A stretch of 64,000 nt of DNA from Actinomadura luteofluorescens (lineage in GTDB: Bacteria > Actinomycetota > Actinomycetes > Streptosporangiales > Streptosporangiaceae). Location: contig NZ_JACCBA010000001.1 of the NCBI RefSeq assembly GCF_013409365.1, forward strand, positions 434,001-498,000, in the 5' to 3' direction. This document shows, piece by piece, positions 26,983 through 35,955 of the stretch (position 1 is the first letter of the stretch; every line of letters begins with the position of its first letter). The position numbers were made by a program, and so were the translations under genes. The notes under the pieces are model-generated. The model was not told where the DNA came from, made no database searches, and saw nothing but the letters and a program-made list of their open reading frames with translations.

Positions 26983-27011
26983 ATACAACACGGAATACCA
27001 TTCCATGTCAA
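26983..27011 (-). promoter_or_regulatory. Promoter with operator copy 1 inside the spacer
   Basis: On the minus strand: -35 TTGACA (27011-27006), 17-bp spacer, -10-like TTGTAT (26988-26983). The spacer is nearly filled by the 19-bp palindrome CATGGAA-N5-TTCCGTG (27007-26989). Repressor binding here would block the sialidase-like gene. The same arrangement recurs at 40560-40588. Confidence 0.7.
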
Positions 27012-27024
27012 TGTTCGAATTCGG

Positions 27025-28149
27025 TCAGTAGCGGGCCCGGATCGGGTGGCGTTCCACGGCGCGGCCGCCGTCCGCGAAGTACAGCTCGCTCCACATGTTG
27101 GTCGTGCCGCAGGCGTGGTTCGGAACGACGCGCAGCAGGTCGCCCACGCGCAGGCCGGCGGTGCCGGGCCCGGTGAGGTAGCCGTGCTCCTCGTTGCCGC
27201 CGGCGAACTCCACTCCGTCCAGCGGGCCGCCCTCCGCGTCGCACACGACGCCCAGGGATCCGGCGGTCGCGACGGAGTCGGAGCTCATGGCCTTGATCCC
27301 CGCGTCGATGATGACGGTCCCGGGGCGCTGGGCGCTGGTGACGCGGGTCAGGACGGTCTGCGCGCACTGGTCGATCCCGGCACTGCCCAGGCCGACCTGG
27401 TTCGCGTCGAAGTAGACGTAGGTACCGGGACGCGCCTCGGTGACCCCCGCGGCGAACGGCGCGGACGTGGCGCCGGGCGTCGAGCCGACCGAGACCAGGG
27501 AGCACTCGTGCCCGGCGGCGCGCAGCGCCTCGGCGACCTGCGCCAGAGTGCGCCCGGCGAGGTCGCCCGCCGCCTCCAGCCCCGGGCGGTCGGGACCGTG
27601 TGCGGCGAGGTGCCCTTCATGGGTGAGGACGCCCCGCATCTCCAGCGCGGGCAGCGCGCAGAGCGCGCCTGCGGTCTCGACGGCCCTGTCGGGGTCGACG
27701 CCCGCCCGGTGCAGGCCCGTGTCCACCTCAAGGACGAAGGGGACGGTGACGCCGCTGGAGGCGGCCGCGTCCGAGAGCGGCACCGCGACCTCCAGCGAGT
27801 CCAGCGCGATGGTCAGGCCGCCCCGGGCCAGAGCTCGGACGGCGAAGGCCACCTTGGCGGGCCCGACCGGCTGGTGCGCCCACAGGACGTCCTCGACGCC
27901 CGCGTCCTGCAGCAGCCGCACCTCGGCGGGCGTGGCGCAGGTGAACCCGATCGCGCCGTGGGCGAGCTGGCGCCGCGCGACCGCGAGGCACTTGGAGGTC
28001 TTGAAGTGGGGCCGCAGCGCGACCCCGGCGGCGCCGATCGAACCCGCCATGGCGGCCAGGTTGGCCTCCATGCGGGCCCGGTCGACGAGCAGCGCCGGTG
28101 TCGGCAGGGCGTCCAGTGGCAGCCCTCCGGGCGGGAAGCCGGCGCTCAT
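27025..28149 (-). CDS. D-threonine aldolase / D-serine dehydratase-like PLP enzyme
   Basis: 374 aa, alanine-racemase-type barrel. The PLP lysine is Lys50 in LRPHFKTSK. The C-terminal metal-binding HxC motif is seen in VVPNHACGTTNMW. The family splits or dehydrates D-beta-hydroxy-amino acids (D-threonine, D-serine, D-3-hydroxyaspartate), usually with a divalent metal. The ATG overlaps the upstream amidohydrolase stop (ATGA). Next to an N-acyl-D-amino-acid deacylase and RidA, it suggests catabolism of D-amino acids. Confidence 0.87.
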   Translation of the reverse strand: MSAGFPPGGLPLDALPTPALLVDRARMEANLAAMAGSIGAAGVALRPHFKTSKCLAVARRQLAHGAIGFTCATPAEVRLLQDAGVEDVLWAHQPVGPAKVAFAVRALARGGLTIALDSLEVAVPLSDAAASSGVTVPFVLEVDTGLHRAGVDPDRAVETAGALCALPALEMRGVLTHEGHLAAHGPDRPGLEAAGDLAGRTLAQVAEALRAAGHECSLVSVGSTPGATSAPFAAGVTEARPGTYVYFDANQVGLGSAGIDQCAQTVLTRVTSAQRPGTVIIDAGIKAMSSDSVATAGSLGVVCDAEGGPLDGVEFAGGNEEHGYLTGPGTAGLRVGDLLRVVPNHACGTTNMWSELYFADGGRAVERHPIRARY

Positions 28150-28973
28150 GCCAGTCCCATCTGGGGCCGCGGGTCCCCGTCCAGCAGCCACTCGACGGTC
28201 TCCTTCTTGATCTCGGGGAACCCGGAGGGGCGCTGCCCGGCCATCTCGCGCAGCCCGGCCACGGCCTCGGCGGGCGTCCAGAGCGGGAAGTCGGAGCCGA
28301 AGACGAGCCTGTCGACCACGTCCCACTCCTGGGCGCGGGCCAGCGCCAGGTAGCCGTCCATGGGACGGGCCCAGCACGCCGACACGTCGGAGTACACCCG
28401 CCGGTTCTTGCGGAGCGTCACGATCGTCTCGCGCTGCCAGGGATGCCCGAGGTGCGCGATGATCTGGACGAGGTCCGGGTGGCGGCGCGCGACGTCGTCC
28501 ACGACCAGGGGGTTGCTGACCGACAGGTCGCCGGCCGGGCTCGGCGTGGCGCCCATGTGCCACAGGACGGCCAGCCCCGCGTCGGCCGCGGCCCGGTAGA
28601 ACGGGTCGTGGGCGGTGTCGCGCGGATCGAACAGCGCCAGCACCGGGTACAGCTTGATGCCGCGCAGCCCGCGCGCGACGCCGTCGGCGAGCTGGTCGAG
28701 CACGTCGGGATCGGCGGGGTCGAGCGCCATGAACCCGATCGTCTCGGTGGCGGTCTGCGCGCAGAACCGCTCGGTGTACTCGTTCGGCGTGAGGATTCCG
28801 GCGGCCGTGGCGCGAATGCCGAACACGCACGCCGCGGTCACGTCCGCCATCGCGCGGTCGTAGTCGGCGGGAGTGAACTCGTGGGCCCCCCGTCCGTAGA
28901 CGGGCTTCCAGTGGCGGTCCCACTCGTGGCCCCAGTGCTCGGGCCGCTGGCAGTGGGTGTGGAAGTCGATCAA
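28146..28973 (-). CDS. Amidohydrolase 2 family TIM-barrel hydrolase/decarboxylase
   Basis: 275 aa. The N-terminal metal motif is LIDFHTH, with later blocks GIKLYPVLA, WHMGATPSP, QIIAHLGHPW and FGSDFPLW, whose Asp is the usual catalytic residue. The family includes ACMSD-like decarboxylases and lactone or amide hydrolases; the substrate is unknown. The TTG start at 28973 is chosen because GGAGG lies five bases upstream and the TTG overlaps the IclR stop (TTGA). The frame from the nearby ATG is a shadow. Confidence 0.83.
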   Translation of the reverse strand: MIDFHTHCQRPEHWGHEWDRHWKPVYGRGAHEFTPADYDRAMADVTAACVFGIRATAAGILTPNEYTERFCAQTATETIGFMALDPADPDVLDQLADGVARGLRGIKLYPVLALFDPRDTAHDPFYRAAADAGLAVLWHMGATPSPAGDLSVSNPLVVDDVARRHPDLVQIIAHLGHPWQRETIVTLRKNRRVYSDVSACWARPMDGYLALARAQEWDVVDRLVFGSDFPLWTPAEAVAGLREMAGQRPSGFPEIKKETVEWLLDGDPRPQMGLA

Positions 28974-29872
28974 GCATCCTCCCGGGTGCGGGGCGCGCCG
29001 GAGCGCAGGGACGAGCGCAGGTACTCCAGGGCGGCGACGACGTCGGCGTCGGCGGCGAGGCCGGCCGCCGCGGCGCGCAGCCCGTCCAGGTAGCGGGCGC
29101 GGCGGTCGCCGTCGAACTCGGCGGACGGCCCGGACACGCTGAGGGCGGCGACGCAGCCGCCGTCCACCTCGACGGGCACGGCGACGCAGCGCAGGCCGAT
29201 GCTGCCCTCGTTGTCGTCGAGGGCGTGGCCGCGCTCGGCCGTGGCCCGCAGGTCCTCGGCCAGGGCGCGGGCGGTCGTGAGGGTGTGCTCGGTGCGGGCC
29301 GGGAAGGGCTCGGGCGGCAGATGCGCGGCGACCTTCGACGGGTCGAGCCGGGCGAGCAGCATCTTGCCGAGTCCGGTGCAGTGGGCGGCGTCGCGGGTGC
29401 CGGGCACGGTGTGGAAGCGGATCGGCCGGTCCGGCTCGCGGACGCACACGTGCAGCACCTCCCGGCCGTCGAGCACGCCGAGGTTCGCGGTCTGCCCGGT
29501 GGCCTCGGCGACCTTCGCCAGGTGGCCGCCCGCCACCTGGGACAGGTCCAGCCCGGTCAGGTACGCGGTGGACAGCGTCAGCGTCTTGTGGCCGAGCCGG
29601 TAGGCGGGCCGCTCGTCGGCGCGGACCACGTAGCCCATCTCCTCCAGCACGCCGAGGAGCCGCACCAGCGTGCTCTTCGGCAGGCCGGTGCCGGCCGAGA
29701 AGTCGTTCAGGGTGAGGGTGCCGCCCTGCGCGGCGAGGCGTTCGAGCAGCGCCAGGCCCCGTGCCAGGGCGTTGGCGTGGTAGTTGGCCGCCGCCGGGCG
29801 GTCGTCGTCCACGTTGGCGCGGCGGGCCGCGGGCCGCGTGCCGGCGGCTCTCGTCCCTCGGGCTCTGTCCAT
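28970..29872 (-). CDS. IclR-family transcription regulator
   Basis: 300 aa. The winged HTH at residues about 35-95 (ALLERLAAQGGTLTLNDF, LPKSTLVRLLGVLEEMGYV) is followed by the IclR effector domain (AHCTGLGKMLLARL, EGSIGLRCVAVPV, LSVSGP). IclR proteins typically recognise GGAA-N-TTCC-like palindromes. The 19-bp repeats at 26989, 40444 and 40564 fit that pattern, and it is the only regulator in the region, so it is the obvious candidate to bind them. It sits inside the operon between the deacylase and the amidohydrolase. Confidence 0.92.
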   Translation of the reverse strand: MDRARGTRAAGTRPAARRANVDDDRPAAANYHANALARGLALLERLAAQGGTLTLNDFSAGTGLPKSTLVRLLGVLEEMGYVVRADERPAYRLGHKTLTLSTAYLTGLDLSQVAGGHLAKVAEATGQTANLGVLDGREVLHVCVREPDRPIRFHTVPGTRDAAHCTGLGKMLLARLDPSKVAAHLPPEPFPARTEHTLTTARALAEDLRATAERGHALDDNEGSIGLRCVAVPVEVDGGCVAALSVSGPSAEFDGDRRARYLDGLRAAAAGLAADADVVAALEYLRSSLRSGAPRTREDA

Positions 29873-29905
29873 GGGTGCCTCGTCTCTGTTCTGGGGATGC
29901 GCGGT

Positions 29906-31453
29906 TCAGGGGACGCGCAGGATCTCGCCGGGCCGCGCATCGCCATGCGCGCCGTCCTCGACGACGGCGCGGCCCCCGACGATGACCGCGCGGATCCCGT
30001 CCGGATACCGCTGGGGTGCTGCGAACGTAGCCCGATCGACGATGCGCGCGGGGTCGAAAACGACGATGTCCGCGTGCGCCCCCGGCTTCAGGACGCCGCG
30101 CCCCGCGAGCCCCGCGCGTTCGGCCGGCGCGGACGTGCACTTGCGGACCGCCTCGGCGAGCCCGAGCCGGCCCGGCCGGACGTACTCGGCGAACAGCCGC
30201 GGGAAGCAGCCGTAGGAGCGGGGGTGCGGCGTGCCGCGGCCGGTCGGCCCGGCGGGGTCGAGGGCCTGGCCGTCCGAGCCGATGACGCCGGCGGGATGGG
30301 CCAGCGCGTCGGCGAGGTCCCGTTCGCTGCGGCCTCCCGCCACCATCTGGACGGCGTTGCCGTGCTCGGCGACGAGGTCGAGCGCGAGGTCCGGCGGGTC
30401 GGTCCCGGCGTCGGCGGCGAGGGCGGTGACGGCGCGTCCCCCGACGACGATGTCGTCCCACGAGTTCGGCATGTCCCGCCACCCGTCGCGGACGCGGGCG
30501 CGGACGGCGCGGTCGGTGAGCCGGGCCCGCATCGCCCTCTCGCCTCCCTCCTGTGCCCATGCGGGCAGCAATTGCGACAGCGGCGCGTTCCCCGCGAGAT
30601 AGGGGTAGATGTCGAAGCCGACGTCCAGCCCGGCGGCGCGCGCGGCGTCGATGAGCTCCAGTGCCCGCGCGACCGAGCCGTGGTTGCGCCGCCCGACCGC
30701 GACCAGATGCGAGATCTGGGTGCGGCAGCCGGTCGCGGCCGCGACCCGCAGCGCCTGCCGCACGGAGTCGAGCAGCCCGTCGGCGTAGTCGCGGACGTGC
30801 CAGGCGAACAGCCGGCCGTGCGCGGCGGCCGTGCGGCCGAGCGCCTCCAGTTCGTCCTCGCGGGCGTAGCAGGCCGGTGCGTAGACCAGCCCCGTGGAGA
30901 CGCCGGCGGCGCCCGCCGCGAGCGCGTCGCCGAGCAGACCCCGCATGCGGTCGAGCGCGGCGGCGCCGGCCGGGCGGTCGCCGAAACCGACGGCGGCGGC
31001 GCGCAGCGGCGTGTGCGCGACGAGCGCGGCCACGTTCACGGCGGGGCGCGCGGCGTCGAGCGCCGCCAGGTAGCCAGGCATATCGGTCCAGTCCCAGCGG
31101 ACGGCCGGATCCAGGTCGAGGTAGCCGGCGGCGGCGCGCAGCGCTTCCCCGTCGTCGCCGGCGGCGGGCGTCACGCCGAGCCCGCAGTTGCCGACCACGA
31201 CGGTCGTGATCCCCTGCCGGACGGCGCTGCGCGCCTCGGGGGCCGACAGGAGGGTCAGGTCGGAATGGGTGTGGACGTCCACGAACCCCGGCGCGACGAC
31301 GTGCCCGGACGCGTCCATGGTCCGGGCCGCGGGGCACCCGGCCAGGTCGCCGATCCGCGCGACCCGCCCACCGGTGACGGCGACGTCGGCGCGGCGCGGC
31401 GCCGCCCCGGTGCCGTCGGCGAGCGTCCCGCCCGCGATGAGCAGATCGATCAC
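29906..31453 (-). CDS. N-acyl-D-amino-acid deacylase (D-aminoacylase)-type amidohydrolase
   Basis: 515 aa from GTG 31453, overlapping the RidA stop (GTGA). Features are the N-terminal composite beta-domain (DLLIAGGTLADGTG), metal site FVDVHTHSD, TTVVVGNCG, SHLVAVGRRNHG and GVIGSDG, plus the C-terminal KPGAHADIVVFDP. The family hydrolyses N-acyl-D-amino acids or related imides and dihydropyrimidines. Placement beside a D-threonine-aldolase-like enzyme and a peptide transporter supports release of D-amino acids from imported acylated or peptide material. Confidence 0.87.
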   Translation of the reverse strand: MIDLLIAGGTLADGTGAAPRRADVAVTGGRVARIGDLAGCPAARTMDASGHVVAPGFVDVHTHSDLTLLSAPEARSAVRQGITTVVVGNCGLGVTPAAGDDGEALRAAAGYLDLDPAVRWDWTDMPGYLAALDAARPAVNVAALVAHTPLRAAAVGFGDRPAGAAALDRMRGLLGDALAAGAAGVSTGLVYAPACYAREDELEALGRTAAAHGRLFAWHVRDYADGLLDSVRQALRVAAATGCRTQISHLVAVGRRNHGSVARALELIDAARAAGLDVGFDIYPYLAGNAPLSQLLPAWAQEGGERAMRARLTDRAVRARVRDGWRDMPNSWDDIVVGGRAVTALAADAGTDPPDLALDLVAEHGNAVQMVAGGRSERDLADALAHPAGVIGSDGQALDPAGPTGRGTPHPRSYGCFPRLFAEYVRPGRLGLAEAVRKCTSAPAERAGLAGRGVLKPGAHADIVVFDPARIVDRATFAAPQRYPDGIRAVIVGGRAVVEDGAHGDARPGEILRVP

Positions 31454-31938
31454 GGCGCCGCGGCCTCCGGGCGCAACCGGAACGTGGCCCCCACCTCGAC
31501 CGGGCTGCCCGTGGGCAGGGCGGCCACGCCGAGCGCCACCCGCGCATGCCGCCCGGCGCCGTCGCCGAGCACCTCGGTGAACAGGGCCGTCGCCGCGTCG
31601 GCCACCAGGTGCTGGTCGGTGAACCCCGGCGCGGAGGCGACCCACACCGACACCGCCTCGACGTGCTCGACCGCGCCGAGCCCGCCGGCACCGGACAGCT
31701 CGTCCCGGACGGCGGTGAGGACGTTGCGGGCGCACTGCCGCGCGCAGGCGCGGGCGGTGTCGAGCGTGACCTCGTCCCCGACGCGGCCCTCGGCGAGCAG
31801 CCGGCCGTCGCGGACGGCGACCTGGCCGGAGGCGATCAGAACCGCGCCCGAGCGGCGCGCCGGGGCCACCGGCGGGCGCTCCCCCGCGGGCCCCGGGTCC
31901 GGGGAGGCGGCGGCCAGGCGCTGGTCGGCGTCGTGCAT
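31450..31938 (-). CDS. RidA/YjgF-family protein
   Basis: 162 aa. The RidA signature near the C-terminus is RVALGVAALPTGSPVEVGAT, and the SGQVAVRDGR and CARNVLTAV blocks fit the trimeric fold. RidA proteins hydrolyse reactive enamine/imine intermediates made by PLP enzymes; some act as catabolic deaminases. It precedes the deacylase and lies near the PLP aldolase, as expected. The N-terminal 35 residues are Pro-rich and unlike the core. Confidence 0.85.
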   Translation of the reverse strand: MHDADQRLAAASPDPGPAGERPPVAPARRSGAVLIASGQVAVRDGRLLAEGRVGDEVTLDTARACARQCARNVLTAVRDELSGAGGLGAVEHVEAVSVWVASAPGFTDQHLVADAATALFTEVLGDGAGRHARVALGVAALPTGSPVEVGATFRLRPEAAAP

Positions 31939-31960
31939 GGTGACTCCTTCGATGGCGAGG

Positions 31961-32962
31961 TCAGGCGGTGGCCGGCGCGCCGGCCGGCTCGGCGAAGTGG
32001 CAGGCGGCCGGATGGCCGGTGCCGGGGCGGGCGACGAGCGGCGGCGCCTCGGTCGCGCAGATGTCCCGGGCCTTCCAGCACCGGGTGCGGAACCGGCAGC
32101 CGGAGGGCGGGTCGATCGGGCTCGGCACGTCCCCCGTCAGCATGATCCGCGTCCCGCCGCGGGCGCCCGGACGCGGCCGCGGGACGGCCGACAGGAGCGC
32201 CTGCGTGTACGGGTGCAGGGGGCTGCCGAAGATCTCGTCCCGGGTGCCGTGCTCCACGATCGTCCCGAGGTACATCACGGCGATCTCGTGCGAGACGTGC
32301 CGCACCACCGAGAGGTCGTGCGAGATGAACAGGTACGCCACGCCCAGCTCCCGCTGCAGTTCCCGCAGCGTGTTGACGACCTGCGCCTGGATCGAGACGT
32401 CCAGGGCGCTGACCGGCTCGTCCAGCACGAGGACCTTCGGGCCGAGGGCGAGCGCGCGGGCGATCCCGATGCGCTGGCGCTGCCCGCCGGAGAACTCGTG
32501 CGCGTACCTGCGGGCGTGCGAGGGCGCGAGCCGCACCATGTCGAGCAGCTCGGCGACCCGCTCGGGGCCCGCGTCCTCGTAGCGGCCCTGGACGCGCAGC
32601 GGTTCGGCGATGATGTCGTGGACGGTCATCCGCGGCGACAGCGACGCGTACGGGTCCTGGAACACCAGTTGCAGGTCGCGGCGCAGCGCCCGGAGCTCGG
32701 CGCCGCGCGCGCGGGTGACGTCCCGCCCCGCCACGACGATCCGCCCGGCGGTGGGCTCCAGCAGCCGCACCGCCATCCGTCCCGTGGTCGTCTTGCCGCA
32801 GCCCGACTCGCCGACCAGGCCGAGCGTCCGCCCGGCGCGCAGGGAGAAGTCGACGCCGTCGACCGCGTGGACGCTGCCGGTCCGCCTGCGCAGCGGCCCC
32901 GACCGCACCGGGAAGTGCCGGGTGAGGCCGGTGACGCCGAGAACCTCGTCCGGTCCGGTCAT
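31961..32962 (-). CDS. Peptide-type ABC transporter ATPase (DppF/OppF-like)
   Basis: 333 aa. Walker [11 protein letters not shown]-loop FQDPYASL, signature FSGGQRQR, Walker [13 protein letters not shown] and switch His ISHDLSV are all intact. The C-terminal oligopeptide-ABC extension carries the Cys-containing [15 protein letters not shown], possibly an Fe-S or metal site. Its ATG overlaps the stop of the partner ATPase (ATGA). The N-terminal region seen in a longer frame is a shadow. Confidence 0.93.
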   Translation of the reverse strand: MTGPDEVLGVTGLTRHFPVRSGPLRRRTGSVHAVDGVDFSLRAGRTLGLVGESGCGKTTTGRMAVRLLEPTAGRIVVAGRDVTRARGAELRALRRDLQLVFQDPYASLSPRMTVHDIIAEPLRVQGRYEDAGPERVAELLDMVRLAPSHARRYAHEFSGGQRQRIGIARALALGPKVLVLDEPVSALDVSIQAQVVNTLRELQRELGVAYLFISHDLSVVRHVSHEIAVMYLGTIVEHGTRDEIFGSPLHPYTQALLSAVPRPRPGARGGTRIMLTGDVPSPIDPPSGCRFRTRCWKARDICATEAPPLVARPGTGHPAACHFAEPAGAPATA

Positions 32963-33987
32963 CGGTCGCCTCCCTTCTCCCCGCCGGGCGGGGCCATCTC
33001 GGAGTGGAAATGGCAGGCGCTCGCGCGCCCCGGGCCGGACTGGACCGGTTCGGGGCGCTCCGCCCGGCAGCGGTCCCGCGCCATCGGGCAGCGCGGCGCG
33101 AACGCGCACCCCCGCCCGATCTCGCCCGGCACCGGCGGCGCGCCGGGGATCGGGGTCAGCTCGCCGGCGTCGCCGTCCAGCGAGGGCAGGCTGTCCAGCA
33201 GCCCCCGCGTGTAGGGGTGCCGGGGCGAGTCGAAGATCGCCTCGACTGGGCCGTGCTCGACGACCCGCCCGGCGTACATCACCACGACGCGGTCGGCGAG
33301 CTCGGCGACCACGCCGAGGTCATGGGTGATCAGCACGGTGGCGGCGCCCGTCTCCCGCCGGGTCAGCCGGAGCAGGTCGAGCACCTGGGCCTGGACGGTC
33401 ACGTCCAGTGCGGTCGTCGGCTCGTCGGCGATCAGCAGGTCGGGGTCGTTGGCGATGGCCATCGCGATCATCGCGCGCTGCCGCATCCCGCCGGAGAACT
33501 CGTGCGGGTACTGCTTCAGGCGGCGCTCGGCGCCCGGCACCCCGACCAGGGTCAGCAGCTCGGCGGCCCGCTCGCGCGCCTGCGAGCGGGACATGCCCGG
33601 CCGGTGCAGGCGCAGCGCCTCGCGGATCTGCGCGCCGACCGACAGGACGGGGTTCAGCGCGGTCATCGGATCCTGGAAGATCATCGCGATCCGGCCGCCG
33701 CGCAGCCGGCGCAGCTCGCGAGGGGCCATCGCGCGCAGGTCGGCCCCGTCGAACACGACGCGTCCCGAGACGACCCGGCCCGGCGGCCTGATCAGCCCGA
33801 GCGCGGACATCGCCGTGACGCTCTTGCCCGACCCCGACTCGCCGACGACGCCGAGCGTCTCGCCCGGCGCGACGGTGTACCCGGCGCCGTCCACGGCCCG
33901 GACGGCCCCCTCGTCGCCGGTGAACTCGACGACCAGGTCCTCGATCTCCAGCAGCGGGCGGTCCGCGTTCCCGGCGGGCGCGCTCAT
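32959..33987 (-). CDS. Peptide-type ABC transporter ATPase (DppD/OppD-like)
   Basis: 342 aa. Walker [19 protein letters not shown], signature FSGGMRQR and Walker [13 protein letters not shown] are present, with the C-terminal [15 protein letters not shown] cysteine cluster. With the companion ATPase it powers uptake through the two permeases upstream. The ATG (33987) overlaps the permease stop (ATGA). Confidence 0.93.
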   Translation of the reverse strand: MSAPAGNADRPLLEIEDLVVEFTGDEGAVRAVDGAGYTVAPGETLGVVGESGSGKSVTAMSALGLIRPPGRVVSGRVVFDGADLRAMAPRELRRLRGGRIAMIFQDPMTALNPVLSVGAQIREALRLHRPGMSRSQARERAAELLTLVGVPGAERRLKQYPHEFSGGMRQRAMIAMAIANDPDLLIADEPTTALDVTVQAQVLDLLRLTRRETGAATVLITHDLGVVAELADRVVVMYAGRVVEHGPVEAIFDSPRHPYTRGLLDSLPSLDGDAGELTPIPGAPPVPGEIGRGCAFAPRCPMARDRCRAERPEPVQSGPGRASACHFHSEMAPPGGEKGGDR

Positions 33988-34931
33988 GTGCGTCCTCCCG
34001 GCGTGACGGCGTCGCGGAGCCCGTCCCCGACGAAGTTGACGGCGAGCACCGTCACGGCGATCGCGACGCCCGGCGGTATCCACAACCACGGCATCGTCTG
34101 GATCAGCGTCAGGTTCTGCGCGTCGTTCAGCATGTTCCCCCAGCTCGCCTGGGGCGGCCGCACGCCGAGCCCGAGGAAGGACGCGGTGGTCTCCAGCATG
34201 ATCGCCTGCGCGACGGCCAGGGTGCCGGTCACCGTGACCGGGGCCAGCGCCGCGGGGACGACGTGCTTGCGGATCAGCCACCACGCGTTCGCCCCGCTCG
34301 CCTCGGCCGCCTGGATGTACTCGCGGTCGCGCAGCGACAGCGTCACGCCCCGCACCACCCGCCCCGCGACCGGCCACTGCGTCAGCCCGATGGCGACGAT
34401 CAGCACGGTCACGCTCGGCCCGACGATCCCGGCGAGCACCAGGATCACCACGACGGTCGGGAACGACATGACGATGTCGGCGATCCGCATGATCACGTTG
34501 TCCACCACGCCGCCCAGCAGCCCGGACACCGAGCCGAACAGCGTGCCGACCACGACGGCGCCGAGCGCGGCGGCCAGCCCCACCAGCAGCGACACCCGCC
34601 CCGCGTGCAGGGTGCGGGCGAACACGTCGCGGCCGGAGGTGTCGGTGCCGAACCAGTGCGCGCCGGACGGGCCCTCGCGGACCGCGTCCAGGTCCACCGC
34701 GTTCGGATGCCCGGCGATCAGCGGCGCCAGCAGCGACGCGAGGATCACCGCGCCGAGCACGGCGGTCCCGGCGACGGCGAGCCGGTTGCGGCGGAACCGC
34801 CGCACGGCCCGCGCCCGGGGTGACGCGGACCCGGCCCGGGCCCCGCCGCCCTTGCGCGGCGGCGGGCCGTCCCCTCCCCCGCCGGGCGTTCCCGGCTTCT
34901 CGGTCGGCGCGCCGGCGGGCGTCACGGTCAT
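33984..34931 (-). CDS. Peptide-type ABC transporter permease (DppC-like)
   Basis: 315 aa. A Gly/Pro/Lys-rich cytosolic N-terminus (about 45 residues) precedes the first helix. The extracytoplasmic GTDTSGRDVFAR motif is typical of DppC/OppC. The EAA-loop region (EYIQAAEASGANAWWLIRKH) contacts the ATPases. About six hydrophobic segments are visible. The start ATG 34931 overlaps the upstream permease stop (ATGA). Confidence 0.92.
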   Translation of the reverse strand: MTVTPAGAPTEKPGTPGGGGDGPPPRKGGGARAGSASPRARAVRRFRRNRLAVAGTAVLGAVILASLLAPLIAGHPNAVDLDAVREGPSGAHWFGTDTSGRDVFARTLHAGRVSLLVGLAAALGAVVVGTLFGSVSGLLGGVVDNVIMRIADIVMSFPTVVVILVLAGIVGPSVTVLIVAIGLTQWPVAGRVVRGVTLSLRDREYIQAAEASGANAWWLIRKHVVPAALAPVTVTGTLAVAQAIMLETTASFLGLGVRPPQASWGNMLNDAQNLTLIQTMPWLWIPPGVAIAVTVLAVNFVGDGLRDAVTPGGRT

Positions 34932-35887
34932 CGCAGGCTCACTCTCGGGTCGACGACGGCGTACAGCACGTCCGCGATCAGGTTGCACAGCAGCACGAGC
35001 ACCGCCACGTACAGCGCGAACCCGACGATGACCGGGTAGTCGTGCTGGCCGATCGAGCTGACCGCGAGCTGCCCCATGCCGGGCCAGGCGAAGACCTGCT
35101 CGATCACCACCGCGCCCGCCAGCATCTGCGGGATCTGGTACATCACCACGGTGATCAGCGGGATCAGCGCGTTGCGCAGCGCGTGCCGCAGGACGACGCG
35201 GGCCCGGGACGCGCCCTTGGCCTCGGCCGTGCGGACGTAGTCGGCGCCCAGCTCGTCCACCAGGCCGCCGCGCACGTAGCGGGTGAACGGCCCGGCGGTG
35301 ACGAACGCCAGGATCAGCCCCGGCAGGACCAGGTGCCGGAGCTGGTCGGCGGGGCCGCCGCCGCCCGGCGTGGTCATCCCGGCCGACGGCAGCACGCCCC
35401 ACTTCAGGGAGAACAGGTAGATCCCGACGATGCCGAGGAAGAACGGCGGCACCGACACCGCGGCCAGGCCGAGCACGGTGGCGCCGTAGTCGACCGCGGT
35501 GTTGCGGCGCACCGCGGCGGCGACGCCGAGCGCGATCGACACCGCGAGCGCGACCGCCAGGGCGGCGCTCATGAGCTGCAGCGTCGGTCCGACCCGCTCG
35601 CCGAGCACCGCCGAGACCGGACGGTGCCCGACGTAGGAGTAGCCGAAGTCGCCGTGCAGCGCGCCCGACAGCCAGTGGCCGTACTGGACGACGACGGACC
35701 GGTCCAGGCCGAGCTCGTGCCGTTTGGCCTCGATGAAGGCGGCGCCGCCGCCGCGCATCTGCTCGGGGTCGACCATCATGCGGACCGGGTCGCCGGGCGC
35801 GACCCGCACCAGCACGAAGATCCCGATGCTGATCAGCACGAACACGAGCGCGTTCACCAGCAGGCGCCGGATGACGTAGGCCGCCAC
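34928..35887 (-). CDS. Peptide-type ABC transporter permease (DppB-like)
   Basis: 319 aa with the standard N-terminal helix (YVIRRLLVNALVFVLISIGI), the VRVAPGDPV loop and the EAA motif (DYVRTAEAKGASRARVVLRH). About six transmembrane segments. It pairs with the DppC-like gene. A 68-base spacer separates it from the binding-protein gene, the usual place for differential expression of the more abundant lipoprotein. Confidence 0.92.
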   Translation of the reverse strand: MAAYVIRRLLVNALVFVLISIGIFVLVRVAPGDPVRMMVDPEQMRGGGAAFIEAKRHELGLDRSVVVQYGHWLSGALHGDFGYSYVGHRPVSAVLGERVGPTLQLMSAALAVALAVSIALGVAAAVRRNTAVDYGATVLGLAAVSVPPFFLGIVGIYLFSLKWGVLPSAGMTTPGGGGPADQLRHLVLPGLILAFVTAGPFTRYVRGGLVDELGADYVRTAEAKGASRARVVLRHALRNALIPLITVVMYQIPQMLAGAVVIEQVFAWPGMGQLAVSSIGQHDYPVIVGFALYVAVLVLLCNLIADVLYAVVDPRVSLR

Positions 35888-35955
35888 GCCTCACCCCCTC
35901 TCGTCGTTGCCGGCCGGGCGCGGGGCCGGGGCGAGCGGCCCCGGCCCCGGACCGG

